A stretch of DNA of 45,035 bases from an uncultured Dorea sp. (GTDB lineage Bacteria > Bacillota > Clostridia > Lachnospirales > Lachnospiraceae). The stretch is taken from contig CAMSTW010000022.1 of the NCBI GenBank assembly GCA_947063855.1, forward strand, positions 1-45,035, in the 5' to 3' direction. Below, piece after piece: positions 40,515 to 45,035 of this stretch (positions are counted from its first letter, which is position 1; the number at the start of each line of letters is the position of its first letter). The translations under genes were made by a program, and so were the position numbers. The notes under the pieces were generated by a model that was not told the origin of the DNA, searched no databases, and saw only the letters and a list, made by a program, of their open reading frames with translations.

Positions 40515-43500
40515 GTGAAAGTAAGGAAACTCAAGAAACTATTGGGCCTGATGCTTGCTGCGACTCTGGTTTTGCCGACTTCGCAGATGACAGTATCAGC
40601 GAAGCCGGATTCCGATTCCCCGGGAGGAAGCGGTAACCGACAGGCGGCAGAGAGCGCCGCGGTTGCATCCCAGGAGAACCGTGAGAGCGGACTTGTAGGA
40701 TTCACAGGTGCATACGCCATCTCCGAATCTGACGCGCCCGTATCGGTCATCGTGGAGTTCACGCATCAGCCGGCGAAGCTGGTCGAGGCAATTGCAGAGG
40801 CGAATGACGAGGAGGTGGATGAAAGCACCAAAGAACTGAATGCTTTGGCGAAGAAGGACAAGGAAGATTTTTACAAGGCGCTTGAAGGAATCAATTATAC
40901 GGTAAAGTATGAGTATACGCTGGGTATGAACGGAGTGGCTGTAACCGTTCCGCAGTCAATGGTAGACGATATTGCCCAGATGGAATGTGTGTTTGCCGTA
41001 TATCCGGACGAGGTACATACGAATGTAACAGAGCCGGAGGGAGATTATGAGGAGACAGAGAGTGTTCCGGAGTCATCGGACCAATTCCAGGTTTTGCCAA
41101 GTACATCCATAGAGTCATCCAATGCGGGCTTAGAGTCAGCGGACCAGAGCGAGGGTCGGGAAGATACGGCAGCAAGTGATGAGAGCGGGGATGAAGCAGG
41201 AGCAGACGACGAACAGTCTGATGAAGCTGTGCAGGAGGAGACTGCTTTTGAACCTGATTCCGGGAAGGAGCCAACGGCCAAAGAGGCAGATGAGGATGCA
41301 AACGAAGATGAGACAGCCGGTGATGAACCGTCAGAGAATGAATCATCCGTCAGTCAGCCATCTGCCCAGCAGCCGTCAGATGAGGCAGGTTTTCAAGGAC
41401 AGCCGCAGGATACGGTAACGGAGGAAAACGAACCGGAAGCAAAAGAGGATCAGATTCAGCCTTATGCAGAAGCCAGAGCTGAGGGTGCATACGTCCAGGG
41501 AATGGAAGAGAGTATCAAATTCCTGCAGATTGACAAGCTGAACGAGCAGGGACTGACGGGCAAGGGCGTTACGGTCGGTGTGATTGATACCGGTATCGAC
41601 TATGAGCATCCGGACCTGAAAAATACATTTTCAGCCAAGCTCCCGAACGGCGGTACGCCAAAGAGCGAAGAACTTCTGAACGGTAAATTTGTCGGAAGGA
41701 ACTATATCAGGGACAACGGCAAAGGCGTCAACGATCCGATGGACGATCAGGGACATGGAACGCATGTATGTGGAACCGTTGCGGCAAGAGGCGAGAATAC
41801 CAGCAATGTAAAGACCAAAGGTGTTGCGCCGGACGCGACGCTGGTTGCTTATAAGGTTATCAATGCGAAAGACAGTTGTACGGATACAGATGTGAACAAG
41901 GCGATGGAGGATGCGGTCAAGGATGGCTGCGACATTATCAGCATGTCCCTTGGATGGAGTAATGTGAATAATGCGACCCATACCACGACTCTGATGCTGA
42001 ACAGTCTGGCGCTTGTAGATGCAGATGCGCTCTTCGTTGTGTGCGCCGGTAATTCGGGAAGCAATTCTTATACAATCTGGTCGCCGGGAACATCCCCGCT
42101 TGCACTGACCGTTGCAAACGCGAGAATCGAATCCGAGAACCGTCTTCTGACACTGAACCGTGACGGCAATGAATCCCCGCTGCGTCTGATCCGTTCCGGA
42201 TGGGGCGACAAGGTGGTTGCAGATGGAGGAAAGTATACGATAGGATCCATGCGTGCTGGCGCAGATGGAACATACAAGATGGTTCTGCTTCCGACAGTAG
42301 ACGGAAAGAATCTGGGAACCGGAACACAGGAAGAGTTCGAAGCATTTGCCGGCAAGGTTGATCCAAAGGCATATGAAGGAGCGCTCTTTGTTGTAAGCAG
42401 AGGACAGAATTTTGATAATCTGGTTCCGCGTATACGAAAGGCATTTGGAACAGGCGCGGTAGCGGTACTCAATACAGAGGCGAGAAAGGATGATTTCGAA
42501 GGCATTTCCTGGTGGCAGGCGTGCTACAACAATTATCTTCCGGTATTTACGGCTCAGTATGAGGAAGGGCAGGCGTTGGTCAAAGGGCTTGAGGTTGGTA
42601 AGGCTTACAGCTTTGAATTCAGCAAGGCGGAGGCGCTTCACAGCTCGGCGGCAGAAGATATCGGATGCTATCCTGCGGCAGATACCTCTATTGGTCCTGT
42701 GAAGGATACCTATGACGCCAAGCCGGACCTGGCGGCTCCCGGAACTGCGATCATCTCTACAAGCTGGAGAAATTATATCGGCGTTGAGGATTACGAATAT
42801 TCCTATGTCGCGATGAACGGTACATCCATGGCAACTCCGCATGTATCAGGTATCGCGGCGCTGATGCGCCAGAAGAATCCGGACCTGACCGCGGTTGACA
42901 TCAAGTCGGCGCTGGTAAGCACGGCGAACCGTACAATGTTCTCTGACAAGATCAGCCGTCTGGCGGTTGGTTCAGGTATGGTGGATCCGGTGAAGGCGGT
43001 TCAGGCAATCGACGACCTGGTAGTCATGACGGCGCCGAACAAGCAGGCGTTTACAACGAAGAACAATGAATTCGTATCGAATTCTGTTCCGACGCCAACC
43101 ATCAGCTTCGGAATGATTCCAAGAGGAGAAACCGAGCGGTCAATGGAAGTTACGGTTGCGAATAAGGGAAAGACGAACCATACCTATAATGTCGGGTTCG
43201 AAAACATGACCTATACGCCGGATAACAGCAGTACGGCTTCAGCAGCGGCGGGGAATATATTCACTGCTTCGGAGAAGACGATCACTGTTCCGGCAGGAAA
43301 ATCAGTGACATTTACAGTAAAGGCGAATTTAAAAGCAGATACCGCTACAGGAGCCTATGAGACGACGGTTGTCTTAAGTGACGGAACTCAGAGAGTAATC
43401 TCTCCGGCCGCGGCATATGTATATGAAGAGAAAGCGACGGATCCGATCATGGAGAATCCTCTGGATGCAGATCTGACGTTTATCCATACGGCGGCAATGT

Positions 43501-44840
43501 CTACAGGCGAATATATGCAGCTTTCCGATTATGGATGGCTTGGAAGCGACAGGACGATGCTGCAGTTCAAATTCCTGGATCCGACGATGGATACATGGCA
43601 GCCCTTACTCAGTAAAGACGGTCAGGTAATCGGTACACTTGGCGGAGCGAATGCGGTAGATACAAAGTGGCTGCAGGATTGGTGGTATAATACAATCGTT
43701 CTTACTAACTTTACGCCATGCAGACTGGAAGAAGACGGGACTGTCGTTACCACAGGAGATACAGCTCCGATTACAGAAGAAGGTGCATATAAGTTATCAC
43801 TTCTGTTCAAGAAGAAAGGGACGAACCATAAAGTTGTTGATATCGCGGATATCTATATAGACAACACACTTCCGGAAATCAAGCTGGCACATGGAGATGA
43901 TCAGAGCAATTGGAAAGGTATTGTGGAAGATGGTAATGTTATCTTCACTGGAAATGTTTTTGACGCCGGAATAAAGGATATGCAGGATCTGGGAATCAAT
44001 TCTGCAATCAACGAGCGTGTATTTGGAAAGACAACCAGCCAGAGTGACAATGTTGTTGTGATTAAAATCGGAGAAGAATATTATCGTGCGGAGATTGACG
44101 AGAACGGTGATTTTGCAGTCAGCATACCTGCAGAAAAGGCGGATGGAGACGCGCTGGTTTATTACGGCGACCACTTTGACGCACAGGGACTCAGTCAGGG
44201 TACGATACCGAACTGGTTCTCTGAAGGATTCACGCCTACGGATATGTCTTATGCGCAGTGGAAGCAGGCGGATAACGTGCCGTCCATGAATTTGTTCGGA
44301 TTCAGAGCCGCCAATATGGGAAGCTTCGAGGTGAAGCTGGCTCAGATTACACCGGAAGAAGCGGCCAAATCGGATCTGCAGGAGCTGATAGCAAGCCTTG
44401 AGCAGAAGATTGCGATGACAGATACTTATACGTCTGAGAGTATTGCAAGATTAAGTGAAGCACTTGCGGCTGCAAAAGCATTAATGGAGAACGAGGATGC
44501 GTCTTTGGAAGATCTGAATGCACAGATTGAGAACCTTAAAAATGTGGATGCAGGTATGGAGTTAAAGCCGGACGTACCAGGACCGACAGATCCGGAAGAT
44601 CCGGACAAGCCGACAGATCCGTCTAAGCCGACGAACCCGGCGAATCCGGGAGAACCTGTGAAACCGGTAAATCCAGGTACGAACCAGAGCAATACCACGG
44701 ACACAAAGAAAAACACCGCTACCAGCCCGAATACAGGCGATCATAATCCAATCGTACTCTGTCTGGTAATGATTCTTATGTCTCTGATAGCGATGGAAGC
44801 ATGCGTGACATACAAGCGCAGAAGACACATCAGAAAATAA
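40515..44840 (+). CDS. Cell-wall-anchored subtilisin-like serine protease (S8, lactocepin-like)
   Basis: 1441 aa; start at GTG 40515 behind AAGGAGGG. Signal peptide at residues 1-32. An I9-type propeptide lies at about 75-168. An acidic Glu/Asp/Ser-rich stretch of about 145 residues (170-313) separates it from the protease domain, an unusual position. Catalytic triad: Asp358 (VIDTGIDYEHPDL), His414 (DQGHGTHVCGTVA) and Ser771 (NGTSMATPHVSG). A protease-associated domain is inserted between His and Ser. Fn3-like domains follow, then a helical FIVAR-like segment (SLEQKIAMTDTYTSESIARL), a Pro-rich PTDPEDPDKP wall linker and a sorting signal SPNTGD with hydrophobic stretch and basic tail. It degrades proteins outside the cell; the M42 enzyme could finish the peptides. 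Confidence 0.94.
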   Translation: MKVRKLKKLLGLMLAATLVLPTSQMTVSAKPDSDSPGGSGNRQAAESAAVASQENRESGLVGFTGAYAISESDAPVSVIVEFTHQPAKLVEAIAEANDEEVDESTKELNALAKKDKEDFYKALEGINYTVKYEYTLGMNGVAVTVPQSMVDDIAQMECVFAVYPDEVHTNVTEPEGDYEETESVPESSDQFQVLPSTSIESSNAGLESADQSEGREDTAASDESGDEAGADDEQSDEAVQEETAFEPDSGKEPTAKEADEDANEDETAGDEPSENESSVSQPSAQQPSDEAGFQGQPQDTVTEENEPEAKEDQIQPYAEARAEGAYVQGMEESIKFLQIDKLNEQGLTGKGVTVGVIDTGIDYEHPDLKNTFSAKLPNGGTPKSEELLNGKFVGRNYIRDNGKGVNDPMDDQGHGTHVCGTVAARGENTSNVKTKGVAPDATLVAYKVINAKDSCTDTDVNKAMEDAVKDGCDIISMSLGWSNVNNATHTTTLMLNSLALVDADALFVVCAGNSGSNSYTIWSPGTSPLALTVANARIESENRLLTLNRDGNESPLRLIRSGWGDKVVADGGKYTIGSMRAGADGTYKMVLLPTVDGKNLGTGTQEEFEAFAGKVDPKAYEGALFVVSRGQNFDNLVPRIRKAFGTGAVAVLNTEARKDDFEGISWWQACYNNYLPVFTAQYEEGQALVKGLEVGKAYSFEFSKAEALHSSAAEDIGCYPAADTSIGPVKDTYDAKPDLAAPGTAIISTSWRNYIGVEDYEYSYVAMNGTSMATPHVSGIAALMRQKNPDLTAVDIKSALVSTANRTMFSDKISRLAVGSGMVDPVKAVQAIDDLVVMTAPNKQAFTTKNNEFVSNSVPTPTISFGMIPRGETERSMEVTVANKGKTNHTYNVGFENMTYTPDNSSTASAAAGNIFTASEKTITVPAGKSVTFTVKANLKADTATGAYETTVVLSDGTQRVISPAAAYVYEEKATDPIMENPLDADLTFIHTAAMSTGEYMQLSDYGWLGSDRTMLQFKFLDPTMDTWQPLLSKDGQVIGTLGGANAVDTKWLQDWWYNTIVLTNFTPCRLEEDGTVVTTGDTAPITEEGAYKLSLLFKKKGTNHKVVDIADIYIDNTLPEIKLAHGDDQSNWKGIVEDGNVIFTGNVFDAGIKDMQDLGINSAINERVFGKTTSQSDNVVVIKIGEEYYRAEIDENGDFAVSIPAEKADGDALVYYGDHFDAQGLSQGTIPNWFSEGFTPTDMSYAQWKQADNVPSMNLFGFRAANMGSFEVKLAQITPEEAAKSDLQELIASLEQKIAMTDTYTSESIARLSEALAAAKALMENEDASLEDLNAQIENLKNVDAGMELKPDVPGPTDPEDPDKPTDPSKPTNPANPGEPVKPVNPGTNQSNTTDTKKNTATSPNTGDHNPIVLCLVMILMSLIAMEACVTYKRRRHIRK

Positions 44841-44863
44841 TAGTTGAGTAATGACTGCAGACG

Positions 44864-44892
44864 TTCCCGCCGGGCTTGCTGCCCGCGGGAAT
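44864..44892 (+). terminator. GC-rich hairpin after the subtilase gene
   Basis: The outer arms TTCCCG and CGGGAA enclose a CGGGC/GCCCG stem with one bulged C. No T run directly follows, so terminator function is likely but not certain. Confidence 0.55.
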
Positions 44893-44943
44893 AAAGGGAA
44901 AAAGATATTTTAAAGCAATAATCCCTTGTTTTTTGGTAATTAT

Positions 44944-45035
44944 GTAGTAAATGCTCTAGCGAAAAATATGCAATTTTTACAAAATTGCATATTTTTCTAT
45001 AATACTCTATCAAAAAAATGCAGTATTTGCTATAA
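44944..45035. promoter_or_regulatory. Degenerate operator copies and a 17-bp perfect inverted repeat at the window edge
   Basis: GTAGTAAATGCTCT (44944-44957) and GCAGTATTTGCTAT (45020-45033) each match ATAGTA-NN-TACTAT in 11 of 14 positions. Between them, GAAAAATATGCAATTTT (44961-44977) and its exact complement (44981-44997) flank a 3-nt loop. This is probably the control region of a further gene outside the window that may belong to the same regulon. Confidence 0.5.

Overview
The window looks like chromosome of a Gram-positive, probably spore-forming gut Firmicute of the Lachnospiraceae (Clostridium cluster XIVa). This is inferred from strong AGGAGG-type ribosome binding sites, [A/S]PxTGD sorting signals, SpoIIM- and SpoVB-like proteins, an iscR-iscS-iscU-mnmA cluster of clostridial type, and GC content near 50 percent with AT-rich islands. 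No tRNA, rRNA or CRISPR array was seen.

Positions 1-8300 are a worn accessory zone: the 3' end of a DUF1703 nuclease-domain gene carrying a small in-frame insertion, an EFR1 ferredoxin-flavodoxin gene with an in-frame TGA at codon 12, a large serine recombinase with a small leader ORF and a 26-bp perfect palindrome, a sortase-anchored glucosaminidase, a D,D-carboxypeptidase gene that has lost its 5' half, and an AraC-type regulator.

Positions 8266-18560 are, by my reading, a complete 10.3-kb integrative element inserted in an ABC-transporter permease gene. The permease 3' end lies at 8158-8263 and its 5' part at 18561-19252, both on the minus strand. Removing the element rejoins the two parts in frame (798 nt, 265 codons plus stop) with a shared 2-bp core (AA on the plus strand). 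The element ends are imperfect 30-bp inverted repeats, as expected for the two arms of a serine-integrase attP. The element carries a large serine integrase with an added C-terminal winged helix, a 54-aa ORF overlapping it, a sigma factor fused to a membrane segment and a large extracytoplasmic domain, a lipoprotein, a YczE-like membrane protein, an MmcQ/YjbR protein, and an Rpn-family nuclease gene followed by two tandem copies of only its C-terminal domain. The last group resembles a toxin gene with amplified intragenic-antitoxin modules and is the best candidate for something undescribed. No relaxase, conjugation or replication genes were seen.

Positions 19245-37871 are mostly ordinary core genes: the ABC ATPase left beside the broken permease, queH, argH, asd, ppk1, topB, a hexapeptide-repeat protein, a beta-hydroxyacid dehydrogenase, mgsA, a NUDIX hydrolase, a SpoIIM-like protein, a membrane-anchored HExxH peptidase, a SpoVB-like flippase, then iscR-iscS-iscU-mnmA with a histidinol-phosphatase-like PHP gene. 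The IscR-like gene has a clear promoter and a 19-bp palindromic operator.

Positions 38037-45035 form a proteolysis module: a divergent M42 aminopeptidase and RpiR-family regulator, then a 1441-aa cell-wall subtilase. A palindrome ATAGTA-NN-TACTAT occurs at the M42 promoter and twice, 31 bp apart, upstream of the subtilase. Degenerate copies follow the subtilase at the window edge. I infer an RpiR-controlled proteolysis regulon.
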